The position numbers and the translations under genes are program-made. The notes under the pieces are model-generated. The model saw nothing but the letters and a program-made list of their open reading frames with translations. It had not been told where the DNA came from and made no database searches. DNA of 64,000 nt from Leptospira bouyouniensis. GTDB taxonomy: Bacteria; Spirochaetota; Leptospiria; Leptospirales; Leptospiraceae. Below are positions 7,884-15,865 of this stretch, in pieces. The stretch spans positions 62,001 through 126,000 of the forward strand of contig NZ_RQFT01000011.1 in assembly GCF_004769525.1 (NCBI RefSeq). Direction: 5' to 3'. Every line of letters starts with the position of its first letter. Within the stretch, counting starts at the first letter, position 1.

Positions 7884-9304
7884 TTGGATACGCCTAAAAT
7901 CGAACCATTGTCCAAAGAGATAGGATCATAGGTTTTCAAACGATTGAATTGTCCCGTTTTTAGTTCTGGCCAACCCATCTTTTTTTGAACTTTTGATCTG
8001 TATTTTCTATAAGCGACCTGGTTGACGTATACAGAATGTCGTCCCGAGTTCAAATACTGAATATTACCATTCAGTTTAGGTTGATCTTTTTGGATTAATT
8101 TTTCAAATTGCAGTGCAGAAGGATGATGATTTTTTTTAGCGTTTATAAAAGATGCGATTAGATTTGCCATTTCATCAAACATCTTATAAGCACCCCCATC
8201 AGTTTCCATATATCCCAAAGCATATAAATTTTCGAAGTTACGATTGAATAAAGTTAGGTATAAGTCAGGCCTTCCACTTTTCCATTCAAAGTATTTTTCA
8301 TCCATATATGGGATAGACCAGTTGTAACCTGTTGCCAAGATAATCAGATCAATTTTTTCCTTTGTGCCATCTTTAAATACAACAGAATCTTTATCTAAAT
8401 AATCGATATCAGATTTTGCTATCACATCTCCATGCCTTAAATAATGAATCAACTGATCATTGATAATAGGATGTGTTTCGAAAATTTTATGGTCAGGTTT
8501 TGGAAGTCCAAGTTTACTTAAGTCACCAACCAAAAACTTTAATAATTTCCCAAATACTAATTGTGAAATCCAATTTGGAATCCAGTGGGCGCCATCGCCA
8601 AAAACATCAGCTGGTTTACCCAGTATATGTTTGGGGATAAAGTGATATCCTCGTCTTACACTGATGTAAGCCTGCTCCGCATTTGTAGCAGCATCACAAG
8701 TAATATCACATCCGGAATTTCCGGCTCCCACAACAAGTAATCGTTTCCCTTTGAATAGGTTCGGAGATTTGTAATGAACACTATGTAAAATTTGACCCAA
8801 AAATGTATCTTCACCTTTCAATCTAGGTTGGTTAGGTGACCAGGTTATCCCTGTCGCACATACAATCCCTTGGAACAAATACATTTCCTTGGCATTTGTT
8901 TCCACTAACCACTTCTCACCGGATTGAGTAATTTTATTTATAAAAGTGTTAAAGCGAATATAAGGATATAAATGATACTCTTTTGCAAAATTCCTATGGT
9001 AGTTCAAAATTTGGCGGTTGGAGGGATAATCGGGATACTCATTTGGCATCGGGTAATCAAAATAATTTGAAAGATACTTGGATGAGATAAAGTGTGCACT
9101 TTCATACATAGGAGAACCAGGATTGTTGATATCCCAAATCCCACCAACTTCGTTGTGTTTTTCGAATACTACAAAAGGAATGTTTTTATCACGAAATGAC
9201 CTTGCCATCGTTAATCCAGCGGGACCTGCTCCAATGATACAAAATGTATCAGACTTATCAATAATCCCTTTTTTCCCAATTCCCTCTTTTCTGTTCTGTT
9301 CCAT
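7880..9304 (-). CDS. Flavin-containing monooxygenase
   Basis: A flavoprotein of about 474 residues in the FMO/Baeyer-Villiger class. The N-terminal FAD site is IGAGPAGL followed by FEKHNEVGGIWD. The second Rossmann motif is VVGAGNSGCD, and the late ATG motif is LIILATGYNW. Such enzymes use NADPH and O2 to oxygenate S, N or ketone substrates. I place the start at the ATG at 9304, which follows GGATGGA. An ATG at 9313 and a TTG at 9328 are upstream alternatives, and the latter would put the start codon inside a palindromic operator. The gene is operonic with the SDR and divergent from a TetR gene, so it is probably repressed by that TetR and induced by substrate. Confidence 0.85.
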   Translation of the reverse strand: MEQNRKEGIGKKGIIDKSDTFCIIGAGPAGLTMARSFRDKNIPFVVFEKHNEVGGIWDINNPGSPMYESAHFISSKYLSNYFDYPMPNEYPDYPSNRQILNYHRNFAKEYHLYPYIRFNTFINKITQSGEKWLVETNAKEMYLFQGIVCATGITWSPNQPRLKGEDTFLGQILHSVHYKSPNLFKGKRLLVVGAGNSGCDITCDAATNAEQAYISVRRGYHFIPKHILGKPADVFGDGAHWIPNWISQLVFGKLLKFLVGDLSKLGLPKPDHKIFETHPIINDQLIHYLRHGDVIAKSDIDYLDKDSVVFKDGTKEKIDLIILATGYNWSIPYMDEKYFEWKSGRPDLYLTLFNRNFENLYALGYMETDGGAYKMFDEMANLIASFINAKKNHHPSALQFEKLIQKDQPKLNGNIQYLNSGRHSVYVNQVAYRKYRSKVQKKMGWPELKTGQFNRLKTYDPISLDNGSILGVSK

Positions 9305-9319
9305 AATTTCCATCCAATA

Positions 9320-9336
9320 TATGATCAATGATCATA
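9320..9336. promoter_or_regulatory. Candidate TetR operator 1
   Basis: TATGATCAATGATCATA is a perfect 8+1+8 palindrome between the flavin monooxygenase and the divergent TetR gene. A second copy lies 4 bases on. Location and symmetry fit an operator for the adjacent TetR dimer. Confidence 0.6.
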
Positions 9337-9340
9337 TAAA

Positions 9341-9357
9341 CGTGAGCATTGATCATA
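9341..9357. promoter_or_regulatory. Candidate TetR operator 2
   Basis: CGTGAGCATTGATCATA matches the inverse of the first operator at 14 of 17 positions. One half-site is intact (CATTGATCATA) and the other is degenerate. The centres are 21 bases apart, about two helical turns, so two repressor dimers could sit on the same DNA face. Confidence 0.5.
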
Positions 9358-9437
9358 TATTGATTTAAGTCAATATTTATTTAAAGTGTCCTGGAAAAAA
9401 AGATGGTAAAATTGGAGTTAGAAATTCTACTTTTCCT

Positions 9438-10082
9438 ATGAGTTTATCTCTTAAAATCCCTGTCCAAACTAGAAGCCGAGAAAGAGTGAATCAGATTTTA
9501 AAAACAGCGAGAGAACTCATTGGTGAAAAAGGTATTGATGCAGTGAGTATGCGAGAAATTGCTCAAACGGCAGGAATTCAAATCGGTTCTTTATATCAAT
9601 ATTTTCCAGGAAAAAATAACTTATTACTTACAATCATGACCGAATACTATGATTTCATCTATGAGGAAACCAAACGTATTTTGGATCCAGTTCGAACGTT
9701 TGAAGAACTTGAAATTGCTTCTGAAAAAGCATTCAAGCAGTTTGTTTCTATATTCCAAAAAGACCCGGCGCTTGCAAATTTATGGGCGGGAGCAAGAGCC
9801 ATTCCAGATTTGGTTTCAGAAGATAATCGTGATACTTATAGAAATGCTGAACTCATGATCAGAACAATGATTCGTTGCCTTCCAAATCTCAAAGAATCAG
9901 AACTTCGTCCTTTTGCTTTGTATTACAGTCATACATTGGGTATGATTGTAAGGTTTGTTCGTGAGATTGATAGTGAGCATGGAAAAGCTGTTTTGAAAGA
10001 AACACTTGATATTTTGAAATTAAAGCTGAGAGAATTCGATACGCTAGCCAAGAAAAAAAACAAACTTAAAAAACGATCTTAA
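9438..10082 (+). CDS. TetR family transcriptional regulator
   Basis: A 214-residue regulator. Residues about 12-60 carry the TetR helix-turn-helix, with the typical segments ILKTARELIGEKG, SMREIAQTAGI and GSLYQYFPGKNNLL. The remaining helical domain is the ligand-binding and dimerisation part and is not conserved enough to predict a ligand. The gene is divergent from the FMO-SDR operon, with two related palindromes between them, so it most likely represses that operon and perhaps itself. Confidence 0.92.
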   Translation: MSLSLKIPVQTRSRERVNQILKTARELIGEKGIDAVSMREIAQTAGIQIGSLYQYFPGKNNLLLTIMTEYYDFIYEETKRILDPVRTFEELEIASEKAFKQFVSIFQKDPALANLWAGARAIPDLVSEDNRDTYRNAELMIRTMIRCLPNLKESELRPFALYYSHTLGMIVRFVREIDSEHGKAVLKETLDILKLKLREFDTLAKKKNKLKKRS

Positions 10083-10122
10083 AGTAGGAATATCAGCTTC
10101 TCTAAAATTCAAAGGATCAGCG

Positions 10123-10797
10123 TTAAATTTTTTGGTATTTCTTTGCCTGTTTTTTGTTTTCGGGATCTAATTCGATTGCTTCAGGGTGTAAGACAATATT
10201 CCAATACCGAACCACATACGCAATGACTCCTGCCGTAAGCACAAAAAGTAAAACATACGCCGAGATCACAGGGTGTAATAAAAAGGGGTAAGGAGCACCG
10301 AATCGTAAAAAATAAGGCAGCGACATGTACCAAATTACAGATACAGCTACAATTCCCACTCCAAATTTCCCCCACCAATTGGGCCTTCCTTGTAAGCCAC
10401 GTTTTAAGTATAAAAATCCACCAAGCCAAACTCCAAGGATCTCTCTAATAAAATATACAATCAGGATCCAACGAGGAAAATCAAAATGGAGTGTCACAAC
10501 AAAGAGTCCACCGAGTGTCACAAGTTTATCACAGACTGGATCGAGGTAACGTCCAAGTGTTGTTTCTTGGTGTAAGAGTCTTGCGAAAAGTCCATCCAAA
10601 TAATCTGTGAATACAGCAACCAAAGCATATACGATAGAAGCGAATAGAGCATTTAAGTTAGCTGGATTTTTTGCATAATCGTATGTGCTAAAGAAAAAAA
10701 ATGGTAATAACAATACACGGAAAACAGATAAAAAATTGGATAGTGTAAAGATACGATCCTGGAAAAGGTCTTTGGCTTTTTTTTCTTCGATTTGCAT
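10123..10797 (-). CDS. pgsA: CDP-diacylglycerol-glycerol-3-phosphate 3-phosphatidyltransferase (or close CDP-alcohol phosphatidyltransferase)
   Basis: An integral membrane enzyme that makes phosphatidylglycerol phosphate from CDP-diacylglycerol. It has the full CDP-alcohol phosphotransferase signature DG-x2-AR-x8-G-x3-D-x3-D, read here from DYLDGLFARL to GRYLDPVCD, with the four Asp residues in place, and several hydrophobic spans. The N-terminal LSNFLSVFRVLLLP is typical of PgsA. I choose the ATG at 10797; an upstream in-frame TTG at 10845 would add 16 residues without a better ribosome site. The C-terminus is basic and cytoplasmic. The sequence does not exclude a related phosphatidyltransferase with another alcohol acceptor. 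Confidence 0.82.
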   Translation of the reverse strand: MQIEEKKAKDLFQDRIFTLSNFLSVFRVLLLPFFFFSTYDYAKNPANLNALFASIVYALVAVFTDYLDGLFARLLHQETTLGRYLDPVCDKLVTLGGLFVVTLHFDFPRWILIVYFIREILGVWLGGFLYLKRGLQGRPNWWGKFGVGIVAVSVIWYMSLPYFLRFGAPYPFLLHPVISAYVLLFVLTAGVIAYVVRYWNIVLHPEAIELDPENKKQAKKYQKI

Positions 10798-10900
10798 AGA
10801 ACCAATACCAGATTCTAAAAATTCTAACCGAAGGCAAGAAAACAAATGAAAACAATGTTGACGTTTGGAGTCGAATCTATAGCTTGGTTTTTATTCCGAT

Positions 10901-10977
<77 letters not shown>

Positions 10978-11009
10978 TCGGGAATTTCCCCCACAGATTA
11001 CTTTTTACA

Positions 11010-12029
11010 TCATTCGATGTATTCTTCTTTTTCCTTTTTGAAAAGGATTTGATTTTCCTCTTCTAATATTCTTGCAACCTGAACAATTTTACTTCTTGCT
11101 TCGTTTATCTCTCGTAAGGTGACTCTAGGTTTCATATCCAAAAGATCCAAAATGTCTTCTGCACGGTTTTGGCTCATATTGTTTAAGAATTTTTTTCGAA
11201 TTTCATCTCCTGCACCACGAATGGCAAGAGAGATAGTGGGGTCATCTGCCAATCGATTGATGAGGATTCGCATCTCTTTGTTATCAAGAGAAAGGATGTC
11301 CTCGAAGGTATATAATTTTTCTCTTACTTGGTCAGCGACATCGGGTGATGATTCTTCCAATTCGGATAGAATGGTTTCTTCAGCACCTTTTTCCATAAAG
11401 TTCAGAATGTTCGCGAGGACATGGGCGCCTCCCGCTTCTGAGTATTCTTGTTTGTCTCTCTCTTCGTATCGTTTTTTTAAGATTCGGGCAATGTTTTGGA
11501 TCACATCGGGGTGAGTTTTAGAGGTGGTTGCCAACCTGACGGCGATTTTTGCCTGTTCTGGTTTGGGAAAAAGTTTAAGTACGTCAGCAGCTTTTTTGGG
11601 ATCCAAGTGGGAAAGAGTCACAGCTATGATTTGTGGGGACTCTGTTCCTAACATGTTTTGTAACACACTTGGTTCTACTTGGTTTAAGAATTCAAAATCG
11701 TTTTTTGTTTCTTCTTTGTGGATTTTTTTTAAGATCACATTGGCTTTTTCGGAACCAACCGTGTGTTCAAGGAGTGACTTCGCCGTGGACAAACCTCCTG
11801 AAGTGGATTCTGATAAACCTTCAATGGTATGATGGAATTCTTTTAAAATGGTTTCCTTTTCTTCTTTTGATACCGAACGAATTTTCGACATCTCCAAAAT
11901 GACTGCTTCAAGCATGGCATCATCTAGGTGTCTGAGAACATCGGCGGCTCTTTCTTTGCCAAGGGAGAGGAGGAGGAGGGCAGCTTTTCGTACGCCTGGT
12001 GTGGCGGATGTAGGGTTCTCAGGCTTCAT
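11010..12029 (-). CDS. fliG: Flagellar motor switch protein FliG
   Basis: A 339-residue rotor protein that links the MS-ring to the C-ring and meets the stator. The N-terminal GVRKAALLLLSLGKERAADV, the middle domain and the C-terminal torque domain (LSLDNKEMRILINRL, then MSQNRAEDILDLL) are all present, and length is normal. Spirochaetes often carry more than one FliG; from sequence alone I cannot say which paralogue this is. It stands alone on the minus strand with no other motor gene beside it. Confidence 0.93.
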   Translation of the reverse strand: MKPENPTSATPGVRKAALLLLSLGKERAADVLRHLDDAMLEAVILEMSKIRSVSKEEKETILKEFHHTIEGLSESTSGGLSTAKSLLEHTVGSEKANVILKKIHKEETKNDFEFLNQVEPSVLQNMLGTESPQIIAVTLSHLDPKKAADVLKLFPKPEQAKIAVRLATTSKTHPDVIQNIARILKKRYEERDKQEYSEAGGAHVLANILNFMEKGAEETILSELEESSPDVADQVREKLYTFEDILSLDNKEMRILINRLADDPTISLAIRGAGDEIRKKFLNNMSQNRAEDILDLLDMKPRVTLREINEARSKIVQVARILEEENQILFKKEKEEYIE

Positions 12030-12160
12030 GTGACATAATTCTCTTAGTTTCCTATGGATGTCAAAAAAAACTTCAGTAATGAGACAAAATTTTCTAAAGG
12101 TCTCATTAAGTTCGTACGATACCCTTTGTAAGTTACAAAGAGAAAGGAAAGAAACACCAG

Positions 12161-12370
12161 ATGGACAAAGCTCACAAATTCAAAAACACACTCGAACGTT
12201 ACATCCACTACCGAGGTATCGACATCGTTTTACACCTCAAAGATGGAAAGAGCATCGAACTCGATAAAAACCGCCAAATGATGGACGATGTGGTCATCGG
12301 AAATTTGGCAACGGGTGTGGTTCGAATCCCCATTGCCGACATCCAAAGTGCTGATTTTTTTGCAGCTTAA
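12161..12370 (+). CDS. Small conserved hypothetical protein
   Basis: A 69-residue protein that I do not recognise. It is predicted soluble with mixed charge. It begins MDKAHKFKNTLERYIHY and ends in a strand-rich part (VVIGNLATGVVRIPIAD) that could form a small beta barrel. An AGGAAAG ribosome site precedes the ATG. A longer reading frame overlapping its 5' end (from 12058) lacks coding character. The gene converges on pdhC with 12 bases between the stops. Confidence 0.6.
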   Translation: MDKAHKFKNTLERYIHYRGIDIVLHLKDGKSIELDKNRQMMDDVVIGNLATGVVRIPIADIQSADFFAA

Positions 12371-12386
12371 TCGAAGATTCGATTAA
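12367..12386. terminator. Perfect inverted repeat spanning two convergent stop codons
   Basis: TTAATCGAA and TTCGATTAA are exact inverses around GA, and the element contains the stop codons of both the small upstream gene and pdhC. It would form the same hairpin in either transcript. The loop is tight and no U-run follows, so a bidirectional terminator is possible but unproven. Confidence 0.35.
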
Positions 12387-13789
12387 CCCACCGCAAGGAG
12401 GAGATTTGGTTTTTCCAAAAAACTCCTTAAGGTCTTTAAAAACTCTGCTCCCACAGCTCCATCGATCACCCTGTGATCGCAGGAGAGTGTGAGAGAGAGG
12501 ATACGACCCGGAATAACCACTCCATTTTCCACAACCGGTTTATCTTCCACAGATCCCACCGCAAGGATGGCACTTTCTGGTTCGTTGATGATCGCAGTGA
12601 ACCGACTGATCCCATACATTCCCAAATTCGAAATCGTAAAGGTCCCATTTGTAAACTCTTCTGGTTTTAGTTTCCGATCTCTTGCTTTTTTTGCGAGTTC
12701 CTTCACTTCCGAAGAAATTTGAAGGATAGACTTTCGATTCGCATCTCGGATGACGGGCGTTAGAAGGCCTCCATCAATGGAAACCGCAATTCCTACATCC
12801 ACTCTTCCGAATTGTAAGATGGAGTCTCCTTGGAAACTCGCATTTACCTTGGGGTGGAGTTTTAGAGTGGCAGCAGTGGCTTTGACAATGATGTCATTCA
12901 AACTCACTTTTATAGGTGAATTTGGATTTTGTGAAATCTGAAATTCGTTGATTTCTTTGCGGAAGGATTCCAATGCCTTTGCATTCACATCCACATTCAA
13001 ATAAAAATGGGGGAGGTTTTGTTTGGATTCTGTAAGTCGTTTGGCAATGGTTTTACGCATTCCATTCAAATTGACAATTTCATCGGCAACGGGGACTTCC
13101 GATCCAACTCGCATGCCCCCAGTACCTTTATTTAAGGAATCAAGGACATCTTTTTTAGTGATCCTACCTTCGGGACCTGTTCCGATCACCAGATGTAAAT
13201 CAATTCCATGTTCGATGGCGATGGACTTAGCGAGTGGGGAAGCAAGTACACGGAGTGTGCCTCTTTGTTGTGATGATGTTCCATTTGTCCTTTCTGCGGT
13301 GGGAAGTGAAGGTGCCGTTTGCCCTTGGTTTGGCGAATTTGAAGCAGGGACCAAATTTTGAGATGAAGGGGAAATTTTGGTTTCGGTGGAACTGGTTTTT
13401 GTTTCACCAACCCCCGAAACCACACCTTTTTTTGAATCTCCTGGATCAATGGAGGCAGATGGGGAGGGAAAAGACTTGGCAGATGTTTGCTCAGCTCCTC
13501 CCGAAGGTTTTGGTTTCGGAAGGTTTGCGAGTAGAGCAGATATATCTTCGCCTGGTTTTCCGATCACTGCCAAAGCTTCACCTACTTTTAGTTTGGTGCC
13601 TTCTCCTTGGATGATTTTTAGTATCACTCCTGAATCATAAGCTTCCATTTCCATCACAGCTTTGTCGGTTTCGACTTCTGCGAGGATGTCACCGGGACTG
13701 ATCGAATCACCTTCTTGTTTCAACCATTTCACAATGGTTCCTTCTTCCATCGTCGGGGAAAGTTGAGTCATTTCTTGTATTTTTGCCAT
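12383..13789 (-). CDS. pdhC: Pyruvate dehydrogenase complex E2, dihydrolipoamide acetyltransferase
   Basis: The core acetyltransferase of pyruvate dehydrogenase, about 468 residues. The lipoyl domain has its lysine in VETDKAVMEME. A Pro/Ser/Thr-rich linker follows, then a peripheral-subunit-binding domain (VLASPLAKSIA to GPEGRITKKDV), then the catalytic domain ending in the active-site motif SCDHRVIDGAVG. The start at 13789 lies 5 bases after a strong AGGAGG that overlaps the stop of pdhB; a further ATG directly before it (13792) and a longer frame to 13843 are less likely. Only one lipoyl domain is present. The gene is last of three and no E3 (dihydrolipoamide dehydrogenase) follows. Confidence 0.93.
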   Translation of the reverse strand: MAKIQEMTQLSPTMEEGTIVKWLKQEGDSISPGDILAEVETDKAVMEMEAYDSGVILKIIQGEGTKLKVGEALAVIGKPGEDISALLANLPKPKPSGGAEQTSAKSFPSPSASIDPGDSKKGVVSGVGETKTSSTETKISPSSQNLVPASNSPNQGQTAPSLPTAERTNGTSSQQRGTLRVLASPLAKSIAIEHGIDLHLVIGTGPEGRITKKDVLDSLNKGTGGMRVGSEVPVADEIVNLNGMRKTIAKRLTESKQNLPHFYLNVDVNAKALESFRKEINEFQISQNPNSPIKVSLNDIIVKATAATLKLHPKVNASFQGDSILQFGRVDVGIAVSIDGGLLTPVIRDANRKSILQISSEVKELAKKARDRKLKPEEFTNGTFTISNLGMYGISRFTAIINEPESAILAVGSVEDKPVVENGVVIPGRILSLTLSCDHRVIDGAVGAEFLKTLRSFLEKPNLLLAVG

Positions 13790-13799
13790 CATAGCCTCC

Positions 13800-14774
13800 T
13801 TAACGTAACATCTCTCGGATGGTATCAGCCACTCGGTTGGCACTCGGCAAACTCATTCGTTCTAAGTTTGCAGCGTAAGACATGGGAACATCCATTTGTG
13901 TGACTCGTTCCACGGGATGATCAAGGTAGGAAAAAACATTCTTTTGGATGAGGTGAGAGATCTGTGCCCCAAAACCTGCAACAGGCCATCCTTCTTCTAC
14001 AACCACCGCACGGTTTGTTTTTTTGACTGATTCATAGATTAGATTTTCATCTAACGGGCGTAAACTGCGTAGATCCACAATTTCCACAGAAATCCCTTCT
14101 TTTTCTAAAATGATAGCTGCTTCTTCCGCAAAACTTAAGGCTCTTGACCAGGTCACTAGAGTAATGTCTGTTCCTTTTCGTTTGATTTCACCAAGGCCAA
14201 GAGGAATGGTATATTCCTGTTCAGGGACTTCCCCCTTTGAACCATAAAGTACTTCGGATTCAATGAAAATGGTAGGGTTATTGTCTCGGATCGAAGATTT
14301 TAAAAGTCCATAAGCATCTTTTGGAGTCGCGGGACAAACTACTTTGAGTCCTGGGCAATGGGCATACCAGGATTCAAATGCTTGGGAGTGTTGTGCCGCA
14401 AGCCTCCCACCCGCACCACCGGCGCCACGAAAGACAATGGGCATAGGGAATTGGCCGCCACTCATATAATTCATTTTTGCTGCGGAGTTGATGATTTGGT
14501 CGATGGCAACAAGAGAAAAATTCCATGTCATAAATTCGATGATAGGCCTAAGCCCCACCATTGCCGATCCAACACCAATCCCTGCAAAACCATTCTCTGA
14601 AATCGGTGTATCAATCACTCTTTCTTCACCGAATTTATCGAGCATTCCTTGGGAAACTTTATAGGCACCTTGGTAATGTCCTACTTCTTCGCCCATGAGG
14701 TAGATGAGTGGGTCTTTTTCCATTTCTTCCACCATGGCCCTGTTTAATGCTTCTCGGTATGTTAAAATAGCCAT
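13800..14774 (-). CDS. pdhB: Pyruvate dehydrogenase E1 component, beta subunit
   Basis: A 324-residue beta subunit of the thiamine-diphosphate-dependent E1 heterotetramer, which decarboxylates pyruvate and reductively acetylates E2. It begins MAILTYREALNRAMVEEM, carries GEEVGHYQGAYKV and ISENGFAGIGVGSAM, and ends with the transketolase C-terminal domain (VVVEEGWPVAGFG). Length is typical. It abuts pdhA with no gap, and its stop overlaps the ribosome site of pdhC, which indicates tight operon coupling. A branched-chain 2-oxoacid E1 is less likely given the E2 type. Confidence 0.93.
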   Translation of the reverse strand: MAILTYREALNRAMVEEMEKDPLIYLMGEEVGHYQGAYKVSQGMLDKFGEERVIDTPISENGFAGIGVGSAMVGLRPIIEFMTWNFSLVAIDQIINSAAKMNYMSGGQFPMPIVFRGAGGAGGRLAAQHSQAFESWYAHCPGLKVVCPATPKDAYGLLKSSIRDNNPTIFIESEVLYGSKGEVPEQEYTIPLGLGEIKRKGTDITLVTWSRALSFAEEAAIILEKEGISVEIVDLRSLRPLDENLIYESVKKTNRAVVVEEGWPVAGFGAQISHLIQKNVFSYLDHPVERVTQMDVPMSYAANLERMSLPSANRVADTIREMLR

Positions 14775-15761
14775 TTATTTATCCTCCGCATATACGTACT
14801 TGTGGAGTTGAGAGAGTGGAGGTTCAGGTGAAGTTTCTGCAAATTGGTAAGCTTCATCAATTTGTGTTTGGATCTCTATTTCCAGTTTATCTAATTCTTC
14901 GGGTTTGATTCCACCTAACTCTAGTTCATGTCTTGCACGCATGAGAGGGTCCTTTTTTTTGTAAGCTTCCAATTCTTCTTTGGTTCTGTATTTGGCTGGA
15001 TCAGACATTGAATGTCCACGGAAACGATAAGTGGATACTTCGATCAGGGTTGGGCCTTCCCCTCTGCGTGCTCTTTCCACTGCCACCTTAACGTGGTCTC
15101 TCACTTTGCGCACTTCATCCCCTTCAATATGATCTCTTGCCATATCGTATGCATGTGCTCTAATCGAAACATCCTTTACAGCAAGGGCACGATATTCAGG
15201 AGTTCCCATCGCATAATGATTGTTCTCACAAATAAAAACAACAGGAAGTTTCCAAATCGCTGCTAGGTTTAGTCCCTCATGGAAGGATCCAATATTGGCA
15301 GCGCCTTCACCAAAAAAACATATGGTGACCGAGTCTTCTTTTTTGTATTTGGATGCAAAGGCAATGCCTGCTGCAAGAGAGATGTGACCACCTACGATCC
15401 CATGTCCTCCCATAAAGTGTGCATTTTTATCAAAAAAATGCATGGAACCTCCATTCCCTTTGGAAATCCCTGTGGCTTTTCCAAAGAGTTCTGCCATAAG
15501 AGGGTTAGGGTGGAGACCTCGAGCGAGTGCATGGCCATGGTCACGGTATGTGGAAACAATATAGTCATGAGGGGTAAGAGCTGCAATCGATCCAACTCCG
15601 ACAGCTTCTTGGCCAATGTATAAATGGAGGAACCCACCGATTTTCCCGACACTATAAGCTTTTGCTGCAGCTTCTTCAAACTTTCGTATTAGTACCATTT
15701 GCCTGTAGAACTCTTGTAATTCGCTCACAGATTGTGAGTCTTTGGGGATTGAAGAAACCAA
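14775..15761 (-). CDS. pdhA: Pyruvate dehydrogenase E1 component, alpha subunit
   Basis: A 328-residue alpha subunit that holds the thiamine diphosphate site. The ThDP motif runs from GEGAANIGSFHEGLN to ICENN, and YRFRGHSMSDP is the phosphorylation-loop region of E1 alpha. The start is TTG at 15761, with GGAGG 6 bases upstream; no ATG fits near the family's N-terminus. It is first of the pdhA-pdhB-pdhC operon, so promoter signals should lie between 15762 and the divergent gene at about 15866. Confidence 0.93.
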   Translation of the reverse strand: MVSSIPKDSQSVSELQEFYRQMVLIRKFEEAAAKAYSVGKIGGFLHLYIGQEAVGVGSIAALTPHDYIVSTYRDHGHALARGLHPNPLMAELFGKATGISKGNGGSMHFFDKNAHFMGGHGIVGGHISLAAGIAFASKYKKEDSVTICFFGEGAANIGSFHEGLNLAAIWKLPVVFICENNHYAMGTPEYRALAVKDVSIRAHAYDMARDHIEGDEVRKVRDHVKVAVERARRGEGPTLIEVSTYRFRGHSMSDPAKYRTKEELEAYKKKDPLMRARHELELGGIKPEELDKLEIEIQTQIDEAYQFAETSPEPPLSQLHKYVYAEDK

Positions 15762-15865
15762 ATAGAACCTCCGAAACGACTAAAAAACTACACTATTTAG
15801 ACAAAGAAAGAAAGCAAAAATCTTGCTCTTAAATGAAGATAAAAGACAGTTTCCCTAGGACCTTT

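Noticed and set aside
12058..12267. 69-residue plus-strand frame just before the small gene at 12161
   Set aside because: It overlaps a better-started gene in another frame and shows no protein-like pattern.
13234..13614. 126-residue plus-strand frame opposite the pdhC linker
   Set aside because: It is antisense to the Pro/Ser-rich linker of E2, whose composition leaves long open frames.
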